Source: Bog-159 sp963818855
GTDB lineage: Bacteria; Acidobacteriota; Terriglobia; Bryobacterales; Bryobacteraceae
Assembly (NCBI GenBank): GCA_963818855.1
Contig: CAWFUH010000011.1
Span: 558,001 to 622,000 of the forward strand
Reading direction: 5' to 3'
DNA: 64,000 bases
Positions 55,243 to 63,336 of this stretch are shown one piece after another. A program made the translations under genes and the position numbers. Under the pieces are notes generated by a model. It searched no databases and was not told where the DNA came from. It worked only from the letters and a program-made list of their open reading frames with translations. Positions within the stretch are counted from its first letter, which is position 1, and every line of letters starts with the position of its first letter.

Positions 55243-56519
55243 GATGTGGCCCTGCGGGTTTCCGATTTCTGTGTCCAGTCTTCTGTCTCTCCGTTCTCGT
55301 GACCGTCAACATCACCCGGCACCACCACAATTCCGGAATCCGTCAGCGTATAGCCGCGGGCGCGGTCGTCGGCTGCGTCAAAGCCAATGACACTCGATTC
55401 CGGGATTTCCACGCCCGTATCGATGATGGCGCGCCGCACGCGGCTGTTGCGCCCGATCTTGACGTTCGGCATCAGAATCGAATATTCGACTTCGCAATAA
55501 CTGTTCACGCGCACGCCGGTGGATAGCACGCTGCGCACTACTCTGCCGCCGGAAATAATCGAGCCTGCCGCCACGATGGAATCCACCGCGACACCCATGC
55601 GGCGGCCCTCCTGCGCGAATACGAATTTAGCGGGCGGCGCCTGCAGCACGTGCGTGCGGATGGGCCAGTTACGGTCGTAGAGATTGAACTCCGGGGTGAC
55701 CGCGACCAGGTCCATATTGGCCTCGTAAAATGCATCGATGGTGCCCACGTCGCGCCAGTAGCGCGCCTGCTTGGCGTTGATGTCGTGGAAGTCATAAGCG
55801 ATGACGGAGCAGTCCGCCAGCGCGGCCGGAATGACGTCCTTCCCGAAATCATGCTTAGAGTCCGGATTCCGGGCGTCTTCCTGTAACAGGCGCAACAGGA
55901 CCGGGGTGTTAAATACGTAGATTCCCATGGAGGCGCTGACCATCTCGGGATTGAATGGCGAGCGCGCGGGGCCGCCGTGTTGGGGCTTTTCCTCGAAGCC
56001 CCTGACGCGATAGTTGCGATCGATTTCGGCGACACCGAAGCGGTCCGCTTCCGGGGGCGTCACCTGGATGGTGGCGATGGTGATATCGGCGCGGTGCAAG
56101 CGGTGCCAGTCGACCATCTCGCGATAATTCATCTTGTAAATGTGGTCGGCGGATAAGATCAGGGTAAGCGCGGGCTGTTCCGCGGCGATGCTGGGGCTGT
56201 TCTGGAAGACCGCGTCGGCGGTGCCCAGATACCAGTCGTCGCGGAGGCGCTTCATGGGTGGAATGGTCTCGATGAACTCGCCCAGAGCGGGTGATAAGAT
56301 GTTCCATCCGTAACGTATATGCCGGATCAGATCCAGTGACTTGTATTGTGTGAGAATGAAAATTCGCCGCAGGTCAGAATTGATGCAATTGGACAAGGTG
56401 AAGTCGATAATGCGGTAAACGCCGCCAAAACAAACAGCCGGTTTTGCAGTATCCCGCGTAAGGGGGGATAGTCGTTCGCCGGCGCCACCCGCCAATAAAA
56501 TTGCTAAAGCCGTTTCCAT
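55227..56519 (-). CDS. glgC: Glucose-1-phosphate adenylyltransferase
   Basis: GlgC makes ADP-glucose from ATP and glucose-1-phosphate, the committed step of glycogen synthesis. A 430-residue protein with GGAGERLSPLTRDTAKPAV, YRIIDFTLSNCINSDLRR, YLGTADAVFQN, LILSADHIYKMNYREM and YWRDVGTIDAFYEANMDL, and a C-terminal left-handed beta-helix (VNSYCEVEYSILMPNVKIG). Length is normal. It is divergent from rpsU with a 166-base gap and converges on the previous gene, overlapping by 16 bases. Confidence 0.93.
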   Translation of the reverse strand: METALAILLAGGAGERLSPLTRDTAKPAVCFGGVYRIIDFTLSNCINSDLRRIFILTQYKSLDLIRHIRYGWNILSPALGEFIETIPPMKRLRDDWYLGTADAVFQNSPSIAAEQPALTLILSADHIYKMNYREMVDWHRLHRADITIATIQVTPPEADRFGVAEIDRNYRVRGFEEKPQHGGPARSPFNPEMVSASMGIYVFNTPVLLRLLQEDARNPDSKHDFGKDVIPAALADCSVIAYDFHDINAKQARYWRDVGTIDAFYEANMDLVAVTPEFNLYDRNWPIRTHVLQAPPAKFVFAQEGRRMGVAVDSIVAAGSIISGGRVVRSVLSTGVRVNSYCEVEYSILMPNVKIGRNSRVRRAIIDTGVEIPESSVIGFDAADDRARGYTLTDSGIVVVPGDVDGHENGETEDWTQKSETRRATSYSGF

Positions 56520-56596
56520 TCGTTTAAACTATTGAAAAGCAGTTGGTTTACGCTAAGACGCCTTCCCTCTGGAGGGTGTCCGGGCGAATTTTGGAC

Positions 56597-56624
56597 TTGA
56601 CTTTGTCCGCCAACCACTTAATGA
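56597..56624 (+). promoter_or_regulatory. Promoter of rpsU
   Basis: TTGACT (56597-56602), a 16-base spacer and TAATGA (56619-56624) precede the S21 gene. A GGAGGTG ribosome site follows at about 56670. Confidence 0.5.
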
Positions 56625-56685
56625 TATCAGTACCCTCTCTGCGAAAGCAGAAAAATCTAGGTCGGGTTTGGAGGTGTAGTTTTAG

Positions 56686-56883
56686 TTGGCTGAGGTAAAG
56701 TTACAAGATGGCGAGACGCTCGAAAACGCTCTTCGCCGCTTCAAGCGCAAAGTCCAGCAGGAGGACATTATAAAGGAGGTCAAAAGGCACTCCTTTTATT
56801 TGAAGCCGGGCGAAAAAAAGCGGGTTAAACAGGCGCTCGCACGCAAGCGAAACCGGAAGAAGTCACGCCGGGAAATCGAATAA
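56686..56883 (+). CDS. rpsU: 30S ribosomal protein S21, TTG start
   Basis: A 65-residue basic protein: VKLQDGETLENALRRFKRKV, then EDIIKEVKRHSFYLKPGEKK, RVKQALARKRNRKK. This is S21, part of the small subunit head. The start is TTG with GGAGGTG about 10 bases upstream; no ATG is available in frame upstream. It precedes a zinc-ribbon protein. Confidence 0.93.
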   Translation: MAEVKLQDGETLENALRRFKRKVQQEDIIKEVKRHSFYLKPGEKKRVKQALARKRNRKKSRREIE

Positions 56884-56946
56884 CCACGGGCGGACAGGTT
56901 CCGGCCTGTCCGCTCCACAACCCGTTCGCGGAAACCAGGTTGGCAT

Positions 56947-57255
56947 ATGGCGGAGTTCCAGGATCGGATTCTCAAGTGCTCGGAATGCGGAGCCGAATTT
57001 GTTTTCACAGCGGGAGAACAACACTTCTTCCACGACAAAAACTTTAAGAACGAGCCGAAGCGTTGCAAAGCGTGCAAGAGCAAGCGGCAGGCGGGACCGT
57101 CGGTTGGGGGCAAGACGGAAACCATGACGGTCTGTTCGCAGTGCGGGCGGGAAACGACCGTGCCGTTCAAACCCACCCAGGGCAGGCCGGTGTATTGCCG
57201 GGAATGTTTCCTGAGCCGCAAGACGCAGGTGGCCGGCGCCGGGGCGGATGGGTAG
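56947..57255 (+). CDS. Zinc-ribbon protein
   Basis: A 102-residue protein with three cysteine pairs: CSECGAEFVFTAGEQHFF, CKACKSKRQ and CSQCGRETTVPF, then YCRECF. The first two pairs and the following form zinc ribbons, as in the zf-trcl/CxxC-type family, which is common in Acidobacteria. It follows S21 by 63 bases. It probably binds RNA or a protein; no function known. Confidence 0.85.
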   Translation: MAEFQDRILKCSECGAEFVFTAGEQHFFHDKNFKNEPKRCKACKSKRQAGPSVGGKTETMTVCSQCGRETTVPFKPTQGRPVYCRECFLSRKTQVAGAGADG

Positions 57256-57386
57256 GGCGGACGCAGCATGAACACGCGCACGTGTGAGGCGGGCTTTGGA
57301 GACCCACGCAGGCCGCGCTCGTGAGGCCTGGAGGACGGCATCCTGAAGGACAATAGCGCGGTCACGGGTCTGGTGCGGACGAAGTG

Positions 57387-58265
57387 ATGCCGCCTTTCTC
57401 CGGTGTGATCGCCGCCGCGGTGACGCCGCACAGCAAGCGGGGCGACGAGCCCGATATCGGGGCCACTCTCGATCTGATCGATTTTTTGTGCGGCGCGGGG
57501 GTGCAGGGCATCGCGTTGCTCGGCTCGACCGGCGAATTCGTCAATCTGAATGTAGACGACCGGGTGCGCCTGGTATACCTGGCTGTCAAACGCAGCCGGG
57601 TGCCGCTATTGGCGGGCGTTTCGCACTCGACGCTGGATGGCGCCCTGGCGTTGGGCCGGGAGGCCAGCGCGGCAGGCGCGGCGGGGCTCCTGCTGATGCC
57701 TCCTTATTTCTTCCGTTACCGGCAATTGGAAATCCGCGAGTTTTACTTGCGGTTCGCCATCGAGATGAATGAGCGGGCGCCGATCTATCTATACAATATT
57801 CCCGCTTTCACCAGCAGCATCGCGGCCGAGACAGCGGTGGAGTTGCTGGCCACCGGCCGGTTTGCGGGTATCAAGGATTCGAGCGGCGATTGGGATAATT
57901 TTGAGTCGCTGAACCGTTACAAGCAGGAACACCCTTACACGCTGCTGGTGGGCCACGACAGCATCTTCGCACGGGCGCGCCGGGCAGGGGCCGACGGCGT
58001 GGTTTCGGGTGTAGCTTGCGCCATGCCGGAACTGCTCTTGGGGCTGGACAGAGCTATCGCCAGGCAGGATGAAGGTGAGACGGCCCGCCTGGATGCCCGG
58101 CTGCACGAATTCCTGGACCGCATCGAACCGTTCCCCACGCCGGTAGCTATTAAGGCGGCACTGGCGGTGCGGGGGATGAAGAGCGGGCCGCCGCCCGTGC
58201 CGTTGGCGCGGGAGACGCAGGCCGCACTGGATGAGTTCCGGGATTGGCTGCGCGGATGGCTATGA
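57387..58265 (+). CDS. Dihydrodipicolinate synthase-family aldolase
   Basis: A 292-residue (beta/alpha)8 protein with the DapA-family marks: AAAVTPHSKRGDEPD, LLGSTGEFVNLNVDDR, Y136 in YLYNIPA, the Schiff-base lysine K163 in AGIKDSSGDW and VGHDSIFARARRAGADGVVSG. Substrates in the family are pyruvate with different aldehydes; it could be DHDPS, N-acetylneuraminate lyase or a sugar-acid aldolase. The ATG at 57387 (or GTG at 57384) is used. It stands alone. Confidence 0.88.
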   Translation: MPPFSGVIAAAVTPHSKRGDEPDIGATLDLIDFLCGAGVQGIALLGSTGEFVNLNVDDRVRLVYLAVKRSRVPLLAGVSHSTLDGALALGREASAAGAAGLLLMPPYFFRYRQLEIREFYLRFAIEMNERAPIYLYNIPAFTSSIAAETAVELLATGRFAGIKDSSGDWDNFESLNRYKQEHPYTLLVGHDSIFARARRAGADGVVSGVACAMPELLLGLDRAIARQDEGETARLDARLHEFLDRIEPFPTPVAIKAALAVRGMKSGPPPVPLARETQAALDEFRDWLRGWL

Positions 58266-58279
58266 ACAAAACGAAACCG

Positions 58280-58318
58280 CGGCGGGGTTGAAGCCCCGCG
58301 CCGGCTAAAGCCCCCCCA
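58280..58318. repeat. Dispersed palindromic repeat copy with a GCGGGG hairpin
   Basis: GCGGGGTTGAAGCCCCGC at 58282-58299 folds with a 6-7 base stem and TTGAA loop, followed by CGCCGGCTAAAGCCCCC. It sits between two convergent genes and may also end transcription. Confidence 0.65.
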
Positions 58319-58324
58319 CGTGCC

Positions 58325-58849
58325 TTAGCGCGTACGGCCGGTCTCGAACAGGAACCACACGCGCCGCTCGGTTTCGTCGATCCAAACCTCCAGCAGGCTG
58401 GTGGTGGCTACATCGTTCTCGTCATCGCACAGATCATGCATCTCGCGCATACTGGCCAGCAGCGCGCGGTTATCCTCGCGTAGTTCGGCCAGCATGTCGG
58501 GCGGGTCGACGTATTCGGCATCGTTATCGCTCAGGCGCTGCAGCCGGCCAATGTGGCCGATGGAACGCACGGTGGTGCCGCCGATCTTGCGCACGCGTTC
58601 GGCGATGTCATCGGTCATTTTGAAAATCTGCTCGGCGTGCTCATCGAGCAACAGGTGGTAGTCGCGGAAATGCGGACCGCTCACGTGCCAATGGAAGTTC
58701 TTGGTCTTCACATAGAGGGCAAACACATCGGCCAGCAAGGCATTCAGGCCGCCCGTAATGTTCTTCACAGCATCGGCTTCGAGATCAGTGGGTGTCGCAA
58801 GGGCCGGGGCGCGGCGTCGCGTTTCGACTTTATCTTCGGTAGTTGGCAT
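58325..58849 (-). CDS. dps: Dps/ferritin-like DNA-protection protein
   Basis: A 174-residue Dps: NITGGLNALLADVFALYVKTKNFHWHVSGPHF carries the metal-binding His/His pair; HLLLDEHAEQIFKMTDDIAERVRKIG has the Asp/Glu pair; LLEVWIDETERRVWFL ends the bundle. Dps dodecamers oxidise iron with peroxide and shield DNA. A good promoter lies at 58885-58913 on the minus strand and an AAAAGGAG ribosome site precedes the ATG. It has a lysine-rich-poor N-tail. Confidence 0.92.
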   Translation of the reverse strand: MPTTEDKVETRRRAPALATPTDLEADAVKNITGGLNALLADVFALYVKTKNFHWHVSGPHFRDYHLLLDEHAEQIFKMTDDIAERVRKIGGTTVRSIGHIGRLQRLSDNDAEYVDPPDMLAELREDNRALLASMREMHDLCDDENDVATTSLLEVWIDETERRVWFLFETGRTR

Positions 58850-58884
58850 CGAGGACTCCTTTTTATGAGGTCTTCTTAAACACG

Positions 58885-58913
58885 ATCATAATTGGTATGC
58901 ACGCGTGAGTCCA
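58885..58913 (-). promoter_or_regulatory. Promoter of dps
   Basis: On the minus strand TGGACT (58908-58913), a 17-base spacer and TATGAT (58885-58890), 5 of 6 for the -10 box, lie 36 bases before the dps ATG. Confidence 0.5.
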
Positions 58914-58963
58914 TGATTCCGGCGCAATGGGGGGACTGAAACGCACGTAGAAACCGCTTGCTC

Positions 58964-59000
58964 ACGCGCGCGGCTCAGATTTACGCGCGCGGCTCAGATT
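58964..59000. repeat. Two-copy 19-base tandem repeat at the stop of the cytochrome gene
   Basis: ACGCGCGCGGCTCAGATT occurs at 58964-58981 and at 58983-59000. The second copy reaches into the stop codon of the cytochrome bc gene. It may come from local duplication. Confidence 0.65.
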
Positions 59001-60648
59001 AGGGTGTCGTAGGAGATGCATCCGGCAGCGTGAAGAGATACGCAATGAGATTATCCATCTCGCGCGGCGAGAACTGATAGGGCGGCATGAAGCTCCCGGG
59101 CGAGAGCGCCGCGGGGTTGGCAAAATGCTGCGCCACCCACGTCTTGGTGCGGCGGCGGGCAAGTCCGTTCAACGGCGGACCCATTTTCATGCCCACGCCG
59201 TTCACTTCGTGGCAGGTGCCGCAGTTTTTTGCCTGATACAGCAGAGCGGCCTGGACCGCGAAATCCGGGGCATTGGCGAGCGCCTCGGCATTGCCGGGCG
59301 TCAGCTTCAACAGAAATGCCGCCAGGGTGTTCAACTGCGCATCGCTCAATTGAATCGCGGGCATGGAACTGCCGGGCACCATGACGGCCGGCCGCTTGAA
59401 GTGCGCAATCATCCAGGCCGCCGATTTCTTAATAGGCAGATTCGCCAGATCGGGACCGGGTTTTGCCGACACACCCGCCGGCGCGGCCGCCTTCCCGTCC
59501 AAGGCGTGACAACTGGCGCAATTCTCGCGGCGGAAGTATCCGATGCCGGCCAGTTCCTGCGGCGAAAGGCCTATCCAATCGGTGGGCGCGCCATAATCGA
59601 TGGCGACTGTGTCGGGTTTGGGCGTGGTGACGATCGCGGCCACCGTCAGTCCGGTCCAACCGAGCAGCGCCAATGCCGCGACACCGAACGCCGCGGTGCG
59701 CCGCGTGACACGCAACACTTTTCCGCGATCGATGAAAGGCACCAGCAACAGCGCCAGGATGGCGAGCGAGGGCAGAATCACGCTGCCCACCACGGCCAGC
59801 GGACCATCGAAGAACTTGAGCGTTTGAAAGAGAAACAGGAAATACCAGTCGGGGCGCGGGATGTAAGTCGTGTCGGTGGGATCGGCCAGGCGCTCCAGGG
59901 GCACGCGCACGGCTACCGCCATCACGAAAAGAATGATGAACGCGGCAAAGATGGCCGCGGTATCTTTGAAGGCCTGCTGCGGATAGAACTTTCTGGTGGA
60001 TTTGACTTCGTCGCCGGGTGCCGGTGCGACGCCGTGCTTGCGCACCAGATAAATATGCAGCGCAATGAGCAAGCCGGTGGCCGGCGGCAGCAGCAATACA
60101 TGCAGGCCGTAAAATCGCGCGAAAGTGACCACGCCGATGGCGCCTTCTCCGCCTAGCAGGCGACTCATATAGGGACCGAGGAACGGGATGTGTGAGGCGA
60201 TCTGCGTCGCGACGACTGTGCCCCAATAAGCGCGATTGTCCCAAGGCAGCAGATATCCGGTGAGGCCGTAGGCCATAGTGAGCAGCAGCAGCACCACTCC
60301 CATCATCCAGGTGGCCTCGCGCGGCTTCTTGTATGCGCCATACAGAAACACCTGCGTCATATGCAGCACCACCACCACGATCAGCATGCTGGCGCCCCAA
60401 TGATGCAAGCCGCGGATGAGGTGGCCGGCGGTCACTTCGGTGAGGATGTAGCGCAGGCTGTTGTAGGCGTCGCCGGGGGTGGGCGCGTAGTTGAAGGCCA
60501 GCAGCGCGCCGGTGAACGCCTGCACCAGAAACAGGAAAACGGCGATGCTGCCGAAAACCTGGTGCCAGCCGCTCGAAGCCGGAATGTCTTCGTAAAGAAA
60601 ATTCCGGATGGCGGTTTCGATTCCGGTGCGATGATCGAGCCAGCTCAC
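58999..60648 (-). CDS. Cytochrome b fused to two cytochrome c domains (bc-type complex)
   Basis: A 549-residue membrane protein. Residues 1-210 are a cytochrome b of the b6 type (SGWHQVFGSIAVFLFLVQAF, RGLHHWGASMLIVVVVLHMT, LLLLTMAYGLTGYLLPWDNRAYWG, FYGLHVLLLPPATGLLIALH), with four haem-ligand histidines. A further set of helices to about 345 is the subunit-IV-like half with PRPDWYFLFLFQTLKFFDG. The C-terminal part has two haem c sites, NCASCHALDG at about residue 380 and CGTCHEVNG at about 485. The fusion replaces separate cytochrome b, IV and c subunits. It is preceded by the Rieske gene with a 4-base overlap. Confidence 0.9.
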   Translation of the reverse strand: MSWLDHRTGIETAIRNFLYEDIPASSGWHQVFGSIAVFLFLVQAFTGALLAFNYAPTPGDAYNSLRYILTEVTAGHLIRGLHHWGASMLIVVVVLHMTQVFLYGAYKKPREATWMMGVVLLLLTMAYGLTGYLLPWDNRAYWGTVVATQIASHIPFLGPYMSRLLGGEGAIGVVTFARFYGLHVLLLPPATGLLIALHIYLVRKHGVAPAPGDEVKSTRKFYPQQAFKDTAAIFAAFIILFVMAVAVRVPLERLADPTDTTYIPRPDWYFLFLFQTLKFFDGPLAVVGSVILPSLAILALLLVPFIDRGKVLRVTRRTAAFGVAALALLGWTGLTVAAIVTTPKPDTVAIDYGAPTDWIGLSPQELAGIGYFRRENCASCHALDGKAAAPAGVSAKPGPDLANLPIKKSAAWMIAHFKRPAVMVPGSSMPAIQLSDAQLNTLAAFLLKLTPGNAEALANAPDFAVQAALLYQAKNCGTCHEVNGVGMKMGPPLNGLARRRTKTWVAQHFANPAALSPGSFMPPYQFSPREMDNLIAYLFTLPDASPTTP

Positions 60649-61178
60649 GCTTTCTCCTTCGATTCGTGCGGCGACTGGCGGAGCGCGCCCAGCAGCAGCT
60701 TGCCCTTCTCAATCTTGGTCTCGTAACGGTCGAGCGGCCGCGGCGCCGGACCCGAGATCACCGTGCCATCGATATTGAAAATGGAGCTGTGGCAGGGGCA
60801 CAGAAAGTAGTTGCGGCTGTCGTCCCAATGATAGGCGCAGCCCAGATGCGTGCACTGTGGCCCGTAGGCGACTACCTGGGAATCGGCCAGCTTCACCACC
60901 CATGCCGACGTTTTTTCGCTCTGGATTTTCCAGCCATCCACGCGATTCTGGCGGAAGACCATCTCGATAGGCGCGCGCGGGTCGAGGCTGGATACATCGC
61001 CTGCCTCCATCCACTGCGGCATCTTACGGAGTTTGGGGGGAATAAGCAGATAGATGGCCGCAGGTACGGAGAGCGCCGCCGCGATGAGGCTCCACAATCC
61101 GTAGATCATCGCGACGTAGAATTTCCTGCGTGTCAGATCGTCTTGCGCAGGCGCACCGCTTTGATCCATGACCGGCAT
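60645..61178 (-). CDS. Rieske iron-sulfur subunit
   Basis: A 177-residue protein with one N-terminal membrane helix (FYVAMIYGLWSLIAAALSVPA) and the 2Fe-2S cluster motifs CTHLGCAYHW and CPCHSS, two Cys and two His ligands. It belongs to the quinol-cytochrome c reductase with the fused cytochrome b/c gene, whose start it overlaps by ATGA. The start is the first ATG at 61178; a second Met follows after two residues. Confidence 0.92.
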   Translation of the reverse strand: MPVMDQSGAPAQDDLTRRKFYVAMIYGLWSLIAAALSVPAAIYLLIPPKLRKMPQWMEAGDVSSLDPRAPIEMVFRQNRVDGWKIQSEKTSAWVVKLADSQVVAYGPQCTHLGCAYHWDDSRNYFLCPCHSSIFNIDGTVISGPAPRPLDRYETKIEKGKLLLGALRQSPHESKEKA

Positions 61179-61338
61179 GCTTACACCATACGACGGCGCG
61201 GGCCGCGGGGTTGTGGTGGTTTTGTTAAAATTTTGGAACTTTTTGCAGACCGGGCGGTGGAGTCCAAGGGGGATCGGGGGGCAGGATAGGAGTCAGAAGT
61301 CGGAAGGCGGTCGTCGAAATTCGATATGCTGTCATGGT

Positions 61339-61584
61339 ATGGCAGAAGAAGACCTGAAAGCTGAACTAGAACGATTGCGCGCTGAGAACGAGGCGCTGAA
61401 GAGGCCGGGACGAGGCCAGATTTCTATCCGCGTGAGCGAGAAAGGCGGTGTGTCAGTCTATGGCTTGGGCCGTTTCCCGGTCACGCTATATAAGGAGCAG
61501 TGGGACAAACTGCTGTCGGCGTCGGAACAAATCAAGACTTTCATCCAGGATAACGATCACCTGTTGAAGAAGAAAGAGGCGTGA
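61339..61584 (+). CDS. Small acidobacterial coiled-coil protein, unknown function
   Basis: An 81-residue protein: EEDLKAELERLRAENEALKR is a short coiled coil, then ISIRVSEKGGVSVYGLGRFP and VTLYKEQWDKLLSASEQIKTF. It has no signal. I do not know its role. A longer frame to 61168 has no support. Confidence 0.7.
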   Translation: MAEEDLKAELERLRAENEALKRPGRGQISIRVSEKGGVSVYGLGRFPVTLYKEQWDKLLSASEQIKTFIQDNDHLLKKKEA

Positions 61585-61734
61585 TCGATACAGCGTAGCA
61601 AGCGGTCCTTTCGTGCGGGCACGCACCGAGGTTGTGGCCAGTGCGTGTGGCGCAGCACCTTCCGCGAGTCTGTTTTCACGGGATTCTCCGGCATTCCCGA
61701 TAGAATGGGAGGAGGGAAAGGAGTGTAAATCTCG

Positions 61735-62016
61735 ATGACAACCGAACATAAGAACTCAGGGACGGGGATGAATACAAGCTTAGTTTGGATGGGCGTGGGC
61801 GTTGGCGCGGCGATCGGCGTGGCGGTGGCCCTCAACCGGCGGAAGCGGAGCGGCTGGTACACGGCCACGCGGCGGGTTGCGGATAAAACGAACGATCTGG
61901 CGGTAGTCAGCAAGGATATGCTGGAGCGCATCAAGGTGATCTACGCCGAGACGCGCAAGGTGGTGGATGAAGCTACCGAGCTTTGGTCGCAGGGGCGAAA
62001 GCTGGTCGGAGTCTAA
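61735..62016 (+). CDS. YtxH-like membrane-anchored small protein
   Basis: A 93-residue protein with one membrane helix (LVWMGVGVGAAIGVAVAL) followed by a basic stretch and a long helix (RVADKTNDLAVVSKDMLERI, then ETRKVVDEATELWSQG). It resembles YtxH/gas-vesicle-type small helix proteins linked to stress. Function unproved. Confidence 0.72.
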   Translation: MTTEHKNSGTGMNTSLVWMGVGVGAAIGVAVALNRRKRSGWYTATRRVADKTNDLAVVSKDMLERIKVIYAETRKVVDEATELWSQGRKLVGV

Positions 62017-62029
62017 CGCCAGGCAGCTT

Positions 62030-62092
62030 GAGCCCAGAGCCCGGCTAAAGCCTCGCGCCGGCCAAACCTGCCTTCCAAAACGGCCTTTGCAT
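62030..62092. repeat. Dispersed palindromic repeat copy, two GGCTAAAGCC-like units
   Basis: CCCGGCTAAAGCCTCGCG and CCGGCCAAACCTGCC, then TTCCAAAACGGCCTTTGC. It lies between YtxH-like and acyl-CoA dehydrogenase genes. The layout matches copies at 46112 and 42298. Confidence 0.65.
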
Positions 62093-62121
62093 CCCGCCGC
62101 GCATTGCGTGACAATCCGGGG

Positions 62122-63336
62122 ATGCACTTCGCGCACTCCCAAAGAGTCCAGGAACTTCAGCGCCAGCTCACGGAGTTCTTGGACCAGCATATTTACCCGA
62201 ACGAACGGCTCTACTACCGTCAGATCTCCGCAGGGGATCGCTGGCAGCCGGTCCCCATCATCGAAGAGTTGAAACCCAAAGCCCGAGCTGCCGGGTTGTG
62301 GAATCTGTTCCTTCCGGACGATGACCGGGGCGCCGGTCTGACGAACCTGGAATACGCTCCCCTCTGCGAAATTATGGGGCGCGCGGCGATGGCGCCGGAA
62401 GTCTTCAACTGCTCGGCGCCCGATACCGGCAACATGGAAGTGCTGGCCCGCTATGGCACGCCGGAGCAGAAAGAACAGTGGCTGGTCCCGCTGCTGGATG
62501 GCCGCATCCGGTCGTGCTATTGCATGACCGAACCGGCGGTGGCTTCATCGGATGCCACGAACATCTGCGCCAGCATCGTGCGCGATGGCGGCGAGTATGT
62601 GCTGAACGGCCGCAAATGGTGGTCGTCGGGAGCGGGCGACCCGCGCTGCAAAATCGCTATCTTCATGGGCAAGACGGATCCGCAGGCGCCGCGCCACAAG
62701 CAGCAAGCCATGATCCTGGCGCCTATGGACACGCCCGGCATCCGCATTGAGCGCATGCTGCCGGTGTTCGGCTATGACGATGCGCCGCACGGCCACGGCG
62801 AAGTGGTCTTCGACAATGTGCGCGTGCCCGCCGCCAACATGCTGCTCGGCGAAGGCCGCGGATTCGAAATCGCGCAAGGCCGCCTGGGACCGGGGCGTAT
62901 TCACCACTGCATGCGGCTGATCGGCTTGGCCGAGCGGGCGCTGGAGGCTATGTGCCTGCGGGCGCAATCGCGCGTGGCTTTCGGGCGCAAGCTGGCGGAA
63001 TTCGGCGCGCTGCGCGCCGATATTGCCGAATCGCGCATGGAGATCGAGCAGGCGCGGCTGCTCACTTTGAAAGCCGCTTACATGATGGACGTGGCGGGCA
63101 ATAAAGCCGCGCGCGCGGAGATCGCCATGATTAAAGTGGTGGCGCCGAACATGGCGCTGCGCGTGATCGATCGCGCCATACAAGCGCACGGTGGCGCGGG
63201 CGTCTCGGACGATTTCTTTCTGGCGCACGCCTGGGCGGGGGCGCGCACGCTGCGCCTGGCGGACGGGCCGGACGAAGTACATCGCGAGGCCGTCGCGAAG
63301 ATCGAGCTGCACAAATACGAAGCAGGCAAGGCGTGA
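62122..63336 (+). CDS. Acyl-CoA dehydrogenase
   Basis: A 404-residue FAD enzyme. The N-terminal helical domain is RVQELQRQLTEFLDQHIYPNE; then GLWNLFLPDDDRGAGLTNLE, CYCMTEPAVASSDATNICAS with the FAD-binding region, GRKWWSSGAGDPRCKIAIFM, IAQGRLGPGRIHHCMRLIG and AHGGAGVSDDFFLAHAWAGARTLRLADGPDEVH. It oxidises fatty acyl-CoA or related short acyl-CoA. The start is the ATG at 62122; the earlier one at 62104 is weak. It overlaps the next gene by GTGA. Confidence 0.9.
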   Translation: MHFAHSQRVQELQRQLTEFLDQHIYPNERLYYRQISAGDRWQPVPIIEELKPKARAAGLWNLFLPDDDRGAGLTNLEYAPLCEIMGRAAMAPEVFNCSAPDTGNMEVLARYGTPEQKEQWLVPLLDGRIRSCYCMTEPAVASSDATNICASIVRDGGEYVLNGRKWWSSGAGDPRCKIAIFMGKTDPQAPRHKQQAMILAPMDTPGIRIERMLPVFGYDDAPHGHGEVVFDNVRVPAANMLLGEGRGFEIAQGRLGPGRIHHCMRLIGLAERALEAMCLRAQSRVAFGRKLAEFGALRADIAESRMEIEQARLLTLKAAYMMDVAGNKAARAEIAMIKVVAPNMALRVIDRAIQAHGGAGVSDDFFLAHAWAGARTLRLADGPDEVHREAVAKIELHKYEAGKA

